A stretch of DNA of 17,190 nt from Rhodobacteraceae bacterium UBA2553 (GTDB taxonomy: Bacteria; Pseudomonadota; Alphaproteobacteria; Rhodobacterales; Rhodobacteraceae). Below are positions 5,419-13,672 of the stretch, piece by piece. Both the position numbers and the translations under genes were made by a program. Location of the stretch: positions 1-17,190 of the forward strand of contig DDMF01000134.1 of assembly GCA_002340515.1 (NCBI GenBank), written 5' to 3'. The notes beneath the pieces were generated by a model that saw only the letters and a program-made list of their open reading frames with translations, ran no database searches and was not told the origin of the DNA. The stretch's first letter is position 1, and every line of letters starts with the position of its first letter.

Positions 5419-6408
5419 TTAGAATTTCCAAAGCGCCGGGACAAAATCATAAACTTCGCCATCTCGTTTCACATGGCCCACGCCGGGGAAGGGAAAGTGG
5501 TATCCCAGCACGGCCACACGGTCGGTTGCGGCCATATCCAATAGGCGTTTGCGGGTGGCGACGGTCATCTCTCCGTCCGCGTCAAAGCCATTGTACCAGT
5601 TGGGTTTACGGAAGTTGAGGTAGGGGTTGGAAAGGGAATCCCCCACTGCGATCAACATCTTACCTTCGCTTTCAACCTGAACCGACATATGACCCGGCGT
5701 GTGACCGGGGCTGTCGATCAGGCGAATGCCGGGGGCAATCTCGGCCCCCCCCTGCACCAAGGTCCATTCCAGCCCCTCGGCGGTGATCGAGTTCACGGCG
5801 CCAAGCACCATCGATTGTTCCGTTGGCGCGACACGGTTCACCAGATCATCCTGCATCCAATGGGCATGTTCGGCCTCGCCCATCACATATTCCGCGTCGG
5901 GGAAAATAGGCTCGTCAAAATCATCGCGAATGCCCCAGATATGGTCTGGGTGCGCGTGGGTGATGGCCACATGGGTGATGCTGTCAGGATCAATGCCAGC
6001 AGCGTCCAGATTGCCCATGAGCGCGCCGGTGGTGTCGGCAAAACGACTGCCCGATCCCACATCAACCAGAACCTTTGCCTCCCCCAGCTCAATGAACATG
6101 TGATTGGTGTGGGAATAGCCTTCATCAGTGGGCATGAAGTGATCTGCAAGGAACGCCAGCTTTTCCGCCTCAGGCGCGTTGATCGCTTGCCCAGACATTG
6201 GAATTGGAAACCAACCATCTGAAACCACGGTGATTTTCGCCTGCCCCATGGTGAAGCTGAAATGCGTGGGGTTGGACATGTCCGGCGCGTCAAAAGCCAT
6301 AGCCGTTTGTGCCGAAAATCCGCCCATCGCAAAGGCGGGCGCAGCGGTGGCAAGGCGCAAAACATCGCGCCGTTGCAGGAGTGTGCGGTTCGGTTTGATC
6401 AGACTCAT
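5419..6408 (-). CDS. Tat-exported MBL-fold metallo-hydrolase (lactonase-like)
   Basis: A 329-aa protein with a twin-arginine leader: QRRDVLRLA at residues 12-20, a hydrophobic stretch, and a likely cleavage near AMA-FD (38). The metallo-beta-lactamase metal site is complete: HAHPDH (151-156), the GHTPGH segment (235-240), Asp257 in GDSLSNP and His304 in LGYHFPFPG. The closest well-known relatives are dinuclear-zinc lactonases that open homoserine lactones, but the substrate cannot be told from sequence. Tat export puts it in the periplasm, folded with metal in the cytoplasm. GGGAG precedes the ATG at a normal distance. It stands alone between ribB and ribE, all leftward. Confidence 0.88.
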   Translation of the reverse strand: MSLIKPNRTLLQRRDVLRLATAAPAFAMGGFSAQTAMAFDAPDMSNPTHFSFTMGQAKITVVSDGWFPIPMSGQAINAPEAEKLAFLADHFMPTDEGYSHTNHMFIELGEAKVLVDVGSGSRFADTTGALMGNLDAAGIDPDSITHVAITHAHPDHIWGIRDDFDEPIFPDAEYVMGEAEHAHWMQDDLVNRVAPTEQSMVLGAVNSITAEGLEWTLVQGGAEIAPGIRLIDSPGHTPGHMSVQVESEGKMLIAVGDSLSNPYLNFRKPNWYNGFDADGEMTVATRKRLLDMAATDRVAVLGYHFPFPGVGHVKRDGEVYDFVPALWKF

Positions 6409-6438
6409 GGCGGGCTCCCATATGGTTCACTCGTTAAC

Positions 6439-6450
6439 ATATGCGCATAT
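6439..6450. promoter_or_regulatory. 12-bp palindrome before the MBL gene
   Basis: ATATGCGCATAT is a perfect palindrome 30 bases before the start codon at 6408, between ribE and the MBL-fold gene. The position and AT-ends suit a dimeric repressor operator, for example of ArsR type, but no regulator gene is nearby in this window. Confidence 0.35.
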
Positions 6451-6463
6451 AGGAATTTATAGA

Positions 6464-6493
6464 AAGCGCTTTTTAAGGGGCGCTTTGATGATA
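6464..6493 (-). terminator. Possible ribE terminator hairpin
   Basis: Just past the ribE stop codon (leftward), GCGCTTT and AAAGCGC arms around a short AT-rich loop form a hairpin on the minus strand. It is followed by CTATAAATT rather than a clean T tract, so termination would be weak. Confidence 0.35.
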
Positions 6494-6498
6494 CCGTA

Positions 6499-7086
6499 TT
6501 AGCCGTAATCCGCCAGCCGCGCCACGTAACGCGCCAATGTGTCGATCTCGAGGTTCACAGCATCGCCCACCTTGGCCTGCCCCCAGTTGGTCACCTCTTT
6601 GGTGTGGGAAATGAGGTTCACGCCAAACATATCACCGTCCACTTCGTTCACCGTCAGGGACGTGCCGTTTAACGCGACCGACCCTTTGGGCGCGATGAAC
6701 CGCGCAAGCGCTGCAGGCGCTTTGAAGGTGACACGGGTGCTGTCGCCCTCGATGGTCATCGCGGTGATCTCAGCCACCCCGTCCACATGACCCGACACAA
6801 TGTGTCCGCCCAACTCGTCGCCCACCTTCAAGGCGCGTTCAAGGTTGACCCTATGCCCAAGGGTCCACGCGCCAAGATTGGTCTTTGAGACGGTTTCAGC
6901 CGAGATATCAACGTCATACCAGCCATCCCCCATACCCACGACGGTCAAACACACACCATCCGAGGCAATCGACGCCCCCAGATCAATCCCCGCCGTGTCA
7001 TAAGAGGTTTCAATCCGCGCGCGCAGATCGCCCGCTTTTTCCAGCGCAGCAACGCGCCCCACATCGGTGATGATCCCAGTAAACAT
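6499..7086 (-). CDS. ribE: Riboflavin synthase, alpha subunit
   Basis: A 195-aa protein with the usual start MFTGIITDVGRV. It has the two tandem lumazine-binding domains, visible as repeated motifs: SDGVCLTVVG in the first half and LNGTSLTVNEVDGDMFGVNLISHT in the second, and GHIVSGHVDGVAEI at the junction. It dismutates two lumazine molecules to riboflavin and the pyrimidine precursor, working as a trimer. AAGGAAG precedes the ATG at 7086. It has its own 5' region, shared with the divergent kpsS. No FMN riboswitch was found in it. It is separated from ribD by the capsule genes. Confidence 0.97.
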   Translation of the reverse strand: MFTGIITDVGRVAALEKAGDLRARIETSYDTAGIDLGASIASDGVCLTVVGMGDGWYDVDISAETVSKTNLGAWTLGHRVNLERALKVGDELGGHIVSGHVDGVAEITAMTIEGDSTRVTFKAPAALARFIAPKGSVALNGTSLTVNEVDGDMFGVNLISHTKEVTNWGQAKVGDAVNLEIDTLARYVARLADYG

Positions 7087-7340
7087 GAGCGTCTTCCTTC
7101 TGATTTGTCACAGACCTAGCGCGCGCCCTGCCCTTTGCCAATCCCCCGCTTTTACACCCGCGCGCGAAAAAACTTTGCCGCTCATCAAAACTTTAGAATT
7201 GCAATGAATGATGAGATCTGCGGTATTGCGGCCATATTTTCGCCGCAGGGCTTGTTTATGACAAGTTCGGGTTTGTGGCGCGCTTTGGGTATCTTTATAA
7301 GAAACCAACCACGCCCGAGACGTGGAAAAAGGGAAACGGA
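7087..7340. other. Shared 5' region between ribE and kpsS
   Basis: 254 bases between divergent starts. It holds small dyads: CTCATCA (7180-7186) with TGATGAG (7209-7215), and CTTGT-N5-ACAAG (7251-7265). No strong consensus promoter, FMN riboswitch or small gene is seen. A GTG at 7275 could extend kpsS by 22 residues. Confidence 0.4.
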
Positions 7341-8633
7341 ATGCAAGTGGTGACGGGTAAACAACGCAAATTCCTGTTTTTGCAGGGACCGCACGGGCCG
7401 TTTTTTGCGCGGCTTGGTCGGATGATGCGTGCTGCCGGTGCCGAAGTTTGGCGGGTTGGCTTCAACCGGGGTGATCAGGCGTTTTGGCGCGACAAAACCA
7501 GCTACATCGCCTTTACCGAGACCCAAGAACACTGGCCTGACCGCTTTTCTGATATTCTGACCGACAAAGCCATCACCGACATTGTCCTTTATGGCGACAC
7601 CCGCCCCATTCACGCACAAGCCATTGAAATCGCACGCGAACGAAACGTCGGCATTCATGTATTTGAAGAGGGGTATTTGCGCCCTTACTGGGTTACATAT
7701 GAGCGCGAGGGATCAAACGGCAATTCCGCGCTGATGGACACGTCGATCACGGACATGCAAACGGTGCTGGCCGATGCAGAGCTTGATCTGCCCGAAGCCC
7801 CCGCCCATTGGGGCGATATGCGCCACCATGTGTTTTACGGCGCGCTGTACCACTGGTTTGTGATGCTGCGAAACGGGCGCTATGCCAATTTCCGCCCGCA
7901 CCGCGCCCTTTCCGTGGGCAAAGAGTTCAAGCTTTATCTGCGCCGCCTTTTGTTGATGCCTGCCCAATCCCTAGAACGTCGTCTGGCCACGTTACGGATC
8001 AAATATGGCGGCTTTCCCTATCACCTCGTGCTTTTGCAGCTGGAACACGACAGCAGCTTTCAAATGCACAGCCCCTTTTCAACCATGACCGAGTTTTTGG
8101 AACTGGTGATGGACGGGTTTGCAAGTGGAGCACTCCCCCCCCATCATCTGGTGTTCAAAGCCCACCCGCTTGAGGACGGTCGCGCCCCGGTTCGTCGTGA
8201 AATCAAACGCTTAGCGCGTGAACACGGTGTTGAAGATCGGGTGCATTATGTGCGTGGCGGCAAGCTCGCGCAGCTTTTGAACCACTCCAGAAGCGTGGTC
8301 ACCGTGAATTCGACCGCCGCCCAACAGGCCCTGTGGCGCGGACTGCCACTGAAGGTTTTTGGCCGCGCAGTTTATGCCAAACCTGAATTTGTTTCGACCC
8401 AAAACCTGCCAGAATTTTTCACCCAACCCACGCGCCCCGACAGCCGCGCCTATCGGGATTATCGCCATTATTTGCTGGAAACCAGTCAGGTTCCGGGCGG
8501 GTTCTATTCTGCCCGTGGTCGCCGTCAATTGTTGCGTCAGGTCGTGGATATGATACTGGCAGAGCATGATCCTTATGACGCCCTGTCCAAAGGCACAGCG
8601 GCACCTCGGCAACACTTGCATATTGTGAACTAG
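7341..8633 (+). CDS. kpsS: KpsS-like capsular polysaccharide beta-Kdo transferase
   Basis: A 430-aa protein of the Capsule_synth (KpsC/KpsS) family. Motifs: FLFLQGPHGPFFARLG at the N-terminus, VFEEGYLRPYWVTYEREG (about 105-125), LVFKAHPLEDGR (about 268-279) and VVTVNSTAAQQALWRGLPLK (about 313-332), which is the nucleotide-sugar-binding end of the fold. In E. coli KpsS adds the first beta-Kdo to lysophosphatidylglycerol, and KpsC then extends the Kdo linker that anchors group 2/3 capsule. The ATG at 7341 has AAGGGA before it; the upstream GTG at 7275 lacks a ribosome site. It is cytoplasmic or membrane-associated and is followed by the exporter gene and kpsC. Confidence 0.88.
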   Translation: MQVVTGKQRKFLFLQGPHGPFFARLGRMMRAAGAEVWRVGFNRGDQAFWRDKTSYIAFTETQEHWPDRFSDILTDKAITDIVLYGDTRPIHAQAIEIARERNVGIHVFEEGYLRPYWVTYEREGSNGNSALMDTSITDMQTVLADAELDLPEAPAHWGDMRHHVFYGALYHWFVMLRNGRYANFRPHRALSVGKEFKLYLRRLLLMPAQSLERRLATLRIKYGGFPYHLVLLQLEHDSSFQMHSPFSTMTEFLELVMDGFASGALPPHHLVFKAHPLEDGRAPVRREIKRLAREHGVEDRVHYVRGGKLAQLLNHSRSVVTVNSTAAQQALWRGLPLKVFGRAVYAKPEFVSTQNLPEFFTQPTRPDSRAYRDYRHYLLETSQVPGGFYSARGRRQLLRQVVDMILAEHDPYDALSKGTAAPRQHLHIVN

Positions 8634-8736
8634 TCACACACCAAGGAAGTGCTGGATTTTACTTAGATTCTCACCTATTCTCGCTGCAAATAACAAAAGA
8701 AAACTGAGGCAATCCTCCAATAAAGGAGCCCGAGCA

Positions 8737-9891
8737 GTGACTAAAATGGGCAGAACTATTGCGCGCAGAGCTGCGCTTTTTGCATTGGCTGGTGCCGTTG
8801 CGGCCTGTGGGCTGCCGCGTGTTGGTCCAAGCAAATCAGAGATTTACGCGGGCAGTGTGGAACGTCAGGGCGACGCTTTCATCGTGTCTGTGAACGACCG
8901 GGTGACCCGTGCAACCGCCGTGGTCCCGGCTCTGGGATTTAGCGACAAATTCCAAAACGCATCTGTGGTGGGGTCGGATACGATCCGCGCCGGTGACACC
9001 CTTGGCATCGCGATCTGGGAAAACGTCGAAGACGGCATTCTGACCACGGCGGGCGCGCCTGCGTCGCTGGACGAAGTTCAGGTGGACGGGTCTGGCTATA
9101 TCTTCATCCCTTATGCTGGCCGCATTCGTGCCGCGGGCAATAGCCCCGAAGCCATTCGCCGTATTGTAACAGAAAAACTGGCCAGCCAGACCCCTGACCC
9201 TCAGGTCATGGTGCGTCGTTTGGCGGGTGACGGGTCGACCGTAACCCTGACCGGCGCCGTTGCCGGCCAAGGGGTCTATCCAATCGAACGCCCCACCCGC
9301 ACGCTGAACGCCATGTTGGCACGTGCCGGCGGTGTTGCAGTGTCGCCCGAGATTGCCAAAGTCAAAATCATTCGCGGCGATCAAACTGGCGAGATTTGGT
9401 TTGAAGACCTGTTTCATGACCCAAAGCTGGACATTGCCCTGCGTGGCGGCGACCGGATTCTGGTCGAAGAAGACAGCCGCTCCTATACCGCTCTTGGGGC
9501 GACGGGCGCGCAAAATCGCGTGAAATTTGATACCAAAACCCTGTCCGCCATTGAGGCAATTGCACAGGTTGGCGGTCTTCAAAGCGCGATTGCCGATCCA
9601 ACCGGCGTCTTTGTCTTCCGCAATGAAGCAGCAGAGATTTCCAACCAGGTTCTGGGGCGCACCGATCTGATCGGCGCACAGCGTATGGTTTATGTGCTGA
9701 ACCTGACCGAACCGAACGGCATGTTCATGGCGCGTGATTTTGTGATCCGCGATGGCGACACCGTGTATGTGACCGAAGCACCTTATGTCCAATGGACCAA
9801 GGTTCTGTCGGCGATCACTGGCCCGCTACAAAGTGCGGGATCAATCTCATCGCTGAGCAACTCTTTGGGCGGCTCCTCTTCATCACCGTGA
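8737..9891 (+). CDS. Polysaccharide export lipoprotein (Wza/KpsD family)
   Basis: A 384-aa outer-membrane export channel protein. It has a lipoprotein signal peptide with lipobox LAGAVAAC (Cys24). A polysaccharide-export domain follows (about 80-165: SDTIRAGDTLGIAIWENVED, VDGSGYIFIPYAGRIRAAGN, PDPQVMVRR), then SLBB-type ligand domains (VTLTGAVAGQGVYPIERPTR and RTLNAMLARAGGVAVS; a second around LSAIEAIAQVGGLQ). The end is Ser-rich. The start is GTG at 8737, chosen because AAGGAG lies 8 bases before it (8723-8728); ATG at 8746 would be too far. Such proteins form the periplasmic/outer-membrane conduit for capsule. The matching inner-membrane ABC transporter genes are not in this window. Confidence 0.9.
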   Translation: MTKMGRTIARRAALFALAGAVAACGLPRVGPSKSEIYAGSVERQGDAFIVSVNDRVTRATAVVPALGFSDKFQNASVVGSDTIRAGDTLGIAIWENVEDGILTTAGAPASLDEVQVDGSGYIFIPYAGRIRAAGNSPEAIRRIVTEKLASQTPDPQVMVRRLAGDGSTVTLTGAVAGQGVYPIERPTRTLNAMLARAGGVAVSPEIAKVKIIRGDQTGEIWFEDLFHDPKLDIALRGGDRILVEEDSRSYTALGATGAQNRVKFDTKTLSAIEAIAQVGGLQSAIADPTGVFVFRNEAAEISNQVLGRTDLIGAQRMVYVLNLTEPNGMFMARDFVIRDGDTVYVTEAPYVQWTKVLSAITGPLQSAGSISSLSNSLGGSSSSP

Positions 9892-9908
9892 CACATGAAA
9901 GAACAGAT

Positions 9909-11948
9909 ATGAAAGCCGCCGGGGAGCCCACTTCCCGGCGGCTTTATGTTTACAACGGTGGATTTCTGACCCAACCGCGCATTCGTCGCATCCTGACACT
10001 CGCTGGTTGGGACATTCAACTTGGCTTGCCGAAAGAAGGCGACTGGGTGGGCATTTGGGGGAAAAGCCCGACCTCTGGACGCGGTGAAAAAATCTCTGAT
10101 TGGAAAAACAGTCCGGTTTTGCGCGTGGAAGATGCCTTTTTGCGCTCGGTCCTGCCAGGACGCGGTGGCGAGGGCCCCTTGGGTCTGATGCTCGACGATT
10201 TGGGCGTGCATTTTGACAGCAGCACGCCGTCGCGCCTGGAAACCATTCTTGCCACCGATCCCCTTGATAACAGTGCGTTATTGACCCGTGCGCGGGATGC
10301 AATGACCCGCATTCAGGCCGCGCATTTGTCGAAATATAACGCCTTTGACCCCGCCCTTGCCCCCCCTGCCGCACCATATGTTCTGGTCATCGACCAAACC
10401 TATGGTGATGCCTCGGTGGCCCATTCCGGCGCGTCAGAAGCGCGGTTTCGGGAAATGCTGGTCGAGGCCCGCCTGAGCCACCCCCATGACCGCATCTATA
10501 TCAAGGCCCATCCCGAAACCCAGCAAGGGCATCGCAATGGCTATTACGGCGTTGAGGATGAAAATGATCAGGTCACGCTGATCACTGATCCGATCAGCCC
10601 GTGGGAGCTTTTGTCCAGTGCAAAAGCCGTTTTCACCGTCAGTTCCGGCATGGGGTTCGAGGCGATTTTGGCCGGGCATAAACCGCGTGTATTCGGCCAA
10701 CCCTTTTACGCAGGTTGGGGGCTGACCGAAGATGAACATCCCGTAGATCGCCGCAGGCGCACGCTAACCCGCGCGCAGCTTTTTGCCGCCGCCATGATCC
10801 TTTTTCCCACATGGTATGATCCCCACCGCGATCAACTTTGCGAGCTTGAGACCGTGATTGATATGCTCGAAGCACGCAGCCGGGCATGGCGCGAGGACCA
10901 TCAGGGCTATGTGGCCACCGGGATGCGCCTTTGGAAACACAAACCTCTGGCGCAATTCTTTGACGCAGGCCGGGCAATGATCTTTGACAACAAAGCCAAA
11001 CGCGCCGCGCAGGGGGCGCATGATATTGCCCGCCCCTTGATGGTCTGGGCCGGAAAAGAAACGCCTGAACACGCGGCCCACGCACCGCCGTTGCGCATCG
11101 AAGACGGCTTTCTACGCTCGCGTGGCTTGGGGGCGGCGCTGACACCTCCGCTCTCGCTGGTGCGCGATGATCTGGGGATCTATTACGACCCGACACGGGA
11201 AAGCCGGTTGGAACGGTTGATTGCTACCAGCCAACACTTGCCAGAACACGCCCGCACACGCGTGGAGAAATTGATGTCTCGCCTGACCCGCGCCCGCATC
11301 AGCAAATACAATCTGGACGCAGCACTGCCCGATCTGAGCCACCTTCCAGCGGGCAAACGCATCCTTGTTCCCGGTCAGGTCGAAGATGATGCCTCCATCC
11401 GGTTGGGCACCACAGATGTCTCCACCAATCTCGCGCTGCTTCAACGCACCCGCGCCGACAACCCGGACGCGGTGATCATCTACAAACCTCACCCCGATGT
11501 CGAAGCCGGGTTGCGCGATGGGCAGATAACCCCCGAAGACATGGCAGCGCTTGCAGATTTTGTCGCCCATGACGCCGATCCCATGGCCCTCTTGGGCGAT
11601 GTGGATGAGGTCTGGACCATGACCTCGACCCTCGGGTTCGAGGCAATGATCCGTAAGGTGCCTGTCACCTGTCTGGGCGCGCCTTTTTATGCGGGTTGGG
11701 GGCTGACGCGTGATCTGGGTGAGGTACCGACCCGCCGCCTTGCGCGCCCCGATCTGACAGGTCTGGTCCATGCCACATTGATTGATTATCCACGTTATTA
11801 TGACCCGAAGACCAACGTCGCTTGCCCGGTTGAGGTGGTTGTGGATCGCTTGGTGACGGGAGATGTCCCTGCCCCCAGTCGAGCCAATCGCATTTTAGCA
11901 AAACTACAAGGGATTTTCGCAAGTTACGCCTATCTGTGGCGGCGCTAA
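9909..11948 (+). CDS. kpsC: KpsC-like bifunctional beta-Kdo transferase
   Basis: A 679-aa protein made of two tandem copies of the Capsule_synth module. DDLG followed by F/YD..xxSRLE recurs near residues 95 and 419, SKYN near 135 and 460, and PFYAGWGLT near 264 and 591, an offset of about 325. Each copy ends in a PTWYDP / PRYYDP segment. KpsC has two Kdo transferase modules and builds the alternating beta-2,4/2,7 Kdo linker on the phospholipid primed by KpsS. The ATG at 9909 is 17 bases past the export-gene stop; a GTG at 9888 overlapping that stop is the alternative. The stop lies 4 bases from the convergent ribD stop. Confidence 0.9.
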   Translation: MKAAGEPTSRRLYVYNGGFLTQPRIRRILTLAGWDIQLGLPKEGDWVGIWGKSPTSGRGEKISDWKNSPVLRVEDAFLRSVLPGRGGEGPLGLMLDDLGVHFDSSTPSRLETILATDPLDNSALLTRARDAMTRIQAAHLSKYNAFDPALAPPAAPYVLVIDQTYGDASVAHSGASEARFREMLVEARLSHPHDRIYIKAHPETQQGHRNGYYGVEDENDQVTLITDPISPWELLSSAKAVFTVSSGMGFEAILAGHKPRVFGQPFYAGWGLTEDEHPVDRRRRTLTRAQLFAAAMILFPTWYDPHRDQLCELETVIDMLEARSRAWREDHQGYVATGMRLWKHKPLAQFFDAGRAMIFDNKAKRAAQGAHDIARPLMVWAGKETPEHAAHAPPLRIEDGFLRSRGLGAALTPPLSLVRDDLGIYYDPTRESRLERLIATSQHLPEHARTRVEKLMSRLTRARISKYNLDAALPDLSHLPAGKRILVPGQVEDDASIRLGTTDVSTNLALLQRTRADNPDAVIIYKPHPDVEAGLRDGQITPEDMAALADFVAHDADPMALLGDVDEVWTMTSTLGFEAMIRKVPVTCLGAPFYAGWGLTRDLGEVPTRRLARPDLTGLVHATLIDYPRYYDPKTNVACPVEVVVDRLVTGDVPAPSRANRILAKLQGIFASYAYLWRR

Positions 11949-11952
11949 TGCG

Positions 11953-13041
11953 TTAGCGGCGTGCCCAGCGATGCATTACATCACCACCAAGGGCGCGTGT
12001 TTCAATCAGGGTAAACCGCGGCGCCGCTGCAAGCCGGTCTATGCCCATCGCAGCCAATGATGGGCGCCCTTCTGACCCCAATGCAAGCCCCGCGGTAAAG
12101 CCGACCAGTTCGTCCACAAGACCAGCCTTCAGCAATGATGCGGCAAGCCCCCCGCCCCCCTCGCAAAAGACCCGGGTCAGACCCAGCTTGCCAAGTTCAT
12201 TAAGAGCGGAGGCTGGGGACAATGCGCCCTGTATCTCGGACACCGAAACCAGCTGCACACCCAAATCTCGCCAGACCTCCAGCAGTTCTTTCGGGGCATG
12301 AGGGCCATGGCAAATAATCACCGGCACATCGCGCGCGCCTGCGGCCAATTTGCCGGACAGCGGCAGGTCCAATTGGCGTGACAGCACGATGCGGGTCGGT
12401 TGATGCGCCACCCCAAGATCCCGCACCGTCAGCGTTGGATCATCGTCGCGTGCGGTGCCGGCCCCGACCATAACCGCATCATGGCGCGCACGAAGCGCAT
12501 GCACGTATCTGCGCGCATCAGTGCCGGTGATCCACTGGCTTTCGCCGGTCGCGGTTGCAATCCGCCCATCAAAGCTGTTGGCGAGTTTCAACGTGACAAA
12601 GGGGCGGCATTCGGTGGTTTTCAATAAAAAACCCGCGTGATCGCGCCGGGCTTCCTCAGCGCAAACCCCAAGATCAACATGGATGCCTGCGGCCCGTAAC
12701 ATCGCAATCCCGCCACCATCCACGCGCGGATCGGGATCACCCAGGGCCACAACCACACGCGCGATTCCCGCGTCAATCAAGGCTTGTCCGCAGGGTGGTG
12801 TTTTGCCGTGATGGGCGCAGGGTTCAAGCGTGACATAGGCGATCGCACCACGTGCTTCTGCACCCGCCTGGGCAAGCGCAACAACTTCGGCATGGGGCCG
12901 GCCACCGGGCTGTGTCCATCCCCGTCCCACAATGCGCCCGTCTTTCACCAAAACGCAGCCAACCGCCGGATTTGGTGCACAACGCCCTTGCCCACGCCGC
13001 CCGAGGGACAGCGCGAGCCGCATGTATCTTACGTCATTCAC
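11953..13041 (-). CDS. ribD: Bifunctional diaminohydroxyphosphoribosylaminopyrimidine deaminase / 5-amino-6-(5-phosphoribosylamino)uracil reductase
   Basis: A 362-aa enzyme for steps 2 and 3 after GTP cyclohydrolase II. The N-terminal deaminase has the zinc site HAEVVAL (about 49-55) and PCAHHGKTPPC (about 74-84), plus APNPAVGCVLVKDGR. The C-terminal NADPH-dependent reductase begins at RPFVTLKLANSFDGRIAT, with GESQWITG and RVFCEGGGGLAASLL. It starts with GTG at 13041 overlapping the nrdR stop (GTGA), so translation is coupled. An internal ATG at 13023 is possible. nrdR-ribD is a common bacterial pair. ribE, which usually follows, is displaced to the far side of the capsule genes. Confidence 0.96.
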   Translation of the reverse strand: MNDVRYMRLALSLGRRGQGRCAPNPAVGCVLVKDGRIVGRGWTQPGGRPHAEVVALAQAGAEARGAIAYVTLEPCAHHGKTPPCGQALIDAGIARVVVALGDPDPRVDGGGIAMLRAAGIHVDLGVCAEEARRDHAGFLLKTTECRPFVTLKLANSFDGRIATATGESQWITGTDARRYVHALRARHDAVMVGAGTARDDDPTLTVRDLGVAHQPTRIVLSRQLDLPLSGKLAAGARDVPVIICHGPHAPKELLEVWRDLGVQLVSVSEIQGALSPASALNELGKLGLTRVFCEGGGGLAASLLKAGLVDELVGFTAGLALGSEGRPSLAAMGIDRLAAAPRFTLIETRALGGDVMHRWARR

Positions 13042-13511
13042 GCGTCGTCTTCAGGAGAGATATCCGGGCGCAACTCGCTGACAAACTTGTCAAAATCATC
13101 TGCCGCCTGAAAATTCTTATAAACGGAGGCAAAGCGCACATAAGCCACGGTATCAATCCGCGCGAGGCTTTCCATAACAATTTCGCCGATGGTTTTAGAC
13201 GGGATATCCGTCTCTCCCATGCTTTCCAAACGCCGCACAATGCCAGAAATCATCTGGTCAATACGCTCTGGCTCCACCGGGCGTTTCTGCATGGAAATCC
13301 GGATCGAGCGTTCCAGCTTTTCCCGATCGAAATCTTCGCGCCGACCGTTGGATTTGATCACCACCAAATCGCGCAATTGCACGCGTTCATAGGTGGTGAA
13401 CCGTCCCCCACAGGCCGGACAAAACCGCCGCCTGCGAATGGAAACATGATCTTCAGCCGGACGGCTGTCTTTAACTTGGGTGTCGATATTACCGCAAAAC
13501 GGGCAGCGCAT
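13038..13511 (-). CDS. nrdR: Transcriptional repressor NrdR
   Basis: A 157-aa repressor of ribonucleotide reductase genes. The start MRCPFCGNIDTQVKDSRPAE and CPACGGRFTTYER give a four-cysteine zinc ribbon (Cys3, Cys6, Cys31, Cys34) for DNA binding. An ATP-cone domain (about 49-139: VIKSNGRREDFDREKLERSI) senses ATP/dATP. The length and sequence are standard. The frame is open upstream to 13571, but the ATG at 13511 matches the conserved family start. It has its own promoter at 13576-13604 and is translationally coupled to ribD. Confidence 0.97.
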   Translation of the reverse strand: MRCPFCGNIDTQVKDSRPAEDHVSIRRRRFCPACGGRFTTYERVQLRDLVVIKSNGRREDFDREKLERSIRISMQKRPVEPERIDQMISGIVRRLESMGETDIPSKTIGEIVMESLARIDTVAYVRFASVYKNFQAADDFDKFVSELRPDISPEDDA

Positions 13512-13563
13512 CGTGGCGTCCCTTTCCTTTTTTTGGTGCCTTATGGCGTGGGTCTTTGCCCAG

Positions 13564-13572
13564 TTATCCACA
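13564..13572 (+). promoter_or_regulatory. Exact DnaA box TTATCCACA before nrdR
   Basis: A perfect 9-mer DnaA box in the 161-base gap between nrdR and yjbQ. It coincides with the expected transcription start of the nrdR promoter (about 13569), so bound DnaA could block or tune initiation. A single exact 9-mer in a window of this length could also occur by chance (roughly one in eight for both strands). Confidence 0.5.
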
Positions 13573-13575
13573 GGT

Positions 13576-13604
13576 ACTATAGGTCAGCCGCTAGGTTTTG
13601 TGTA
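13576..13604 (-). promoter_or_regulatory. Likely sigma70 promoter of nrdR-ribD
   Basis: Minus strand: TACACA (complement of 13599-13604, 4/6 to TTGACA), a 17-base spacer, and TATAGT (complement of 13576-13581, 5/6 to TATAAT). This gives a leader of about 55 bases to the nrdR ATG at 13511. Confidence 0.55.
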
Positions 13605-13672
13605 GAGGGAAATATGCACCCCTAGATAGAGAAATTCGCGTGTCGAGAGGGAAAAGAGGCCGATTGCTCCCC

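Noticed and set aside
11784..11792. Second DnaA box (TTATCCACG) inside kpsC
   Set aside because: One mismatch, within coding sequence, and isolated; expected by chance.
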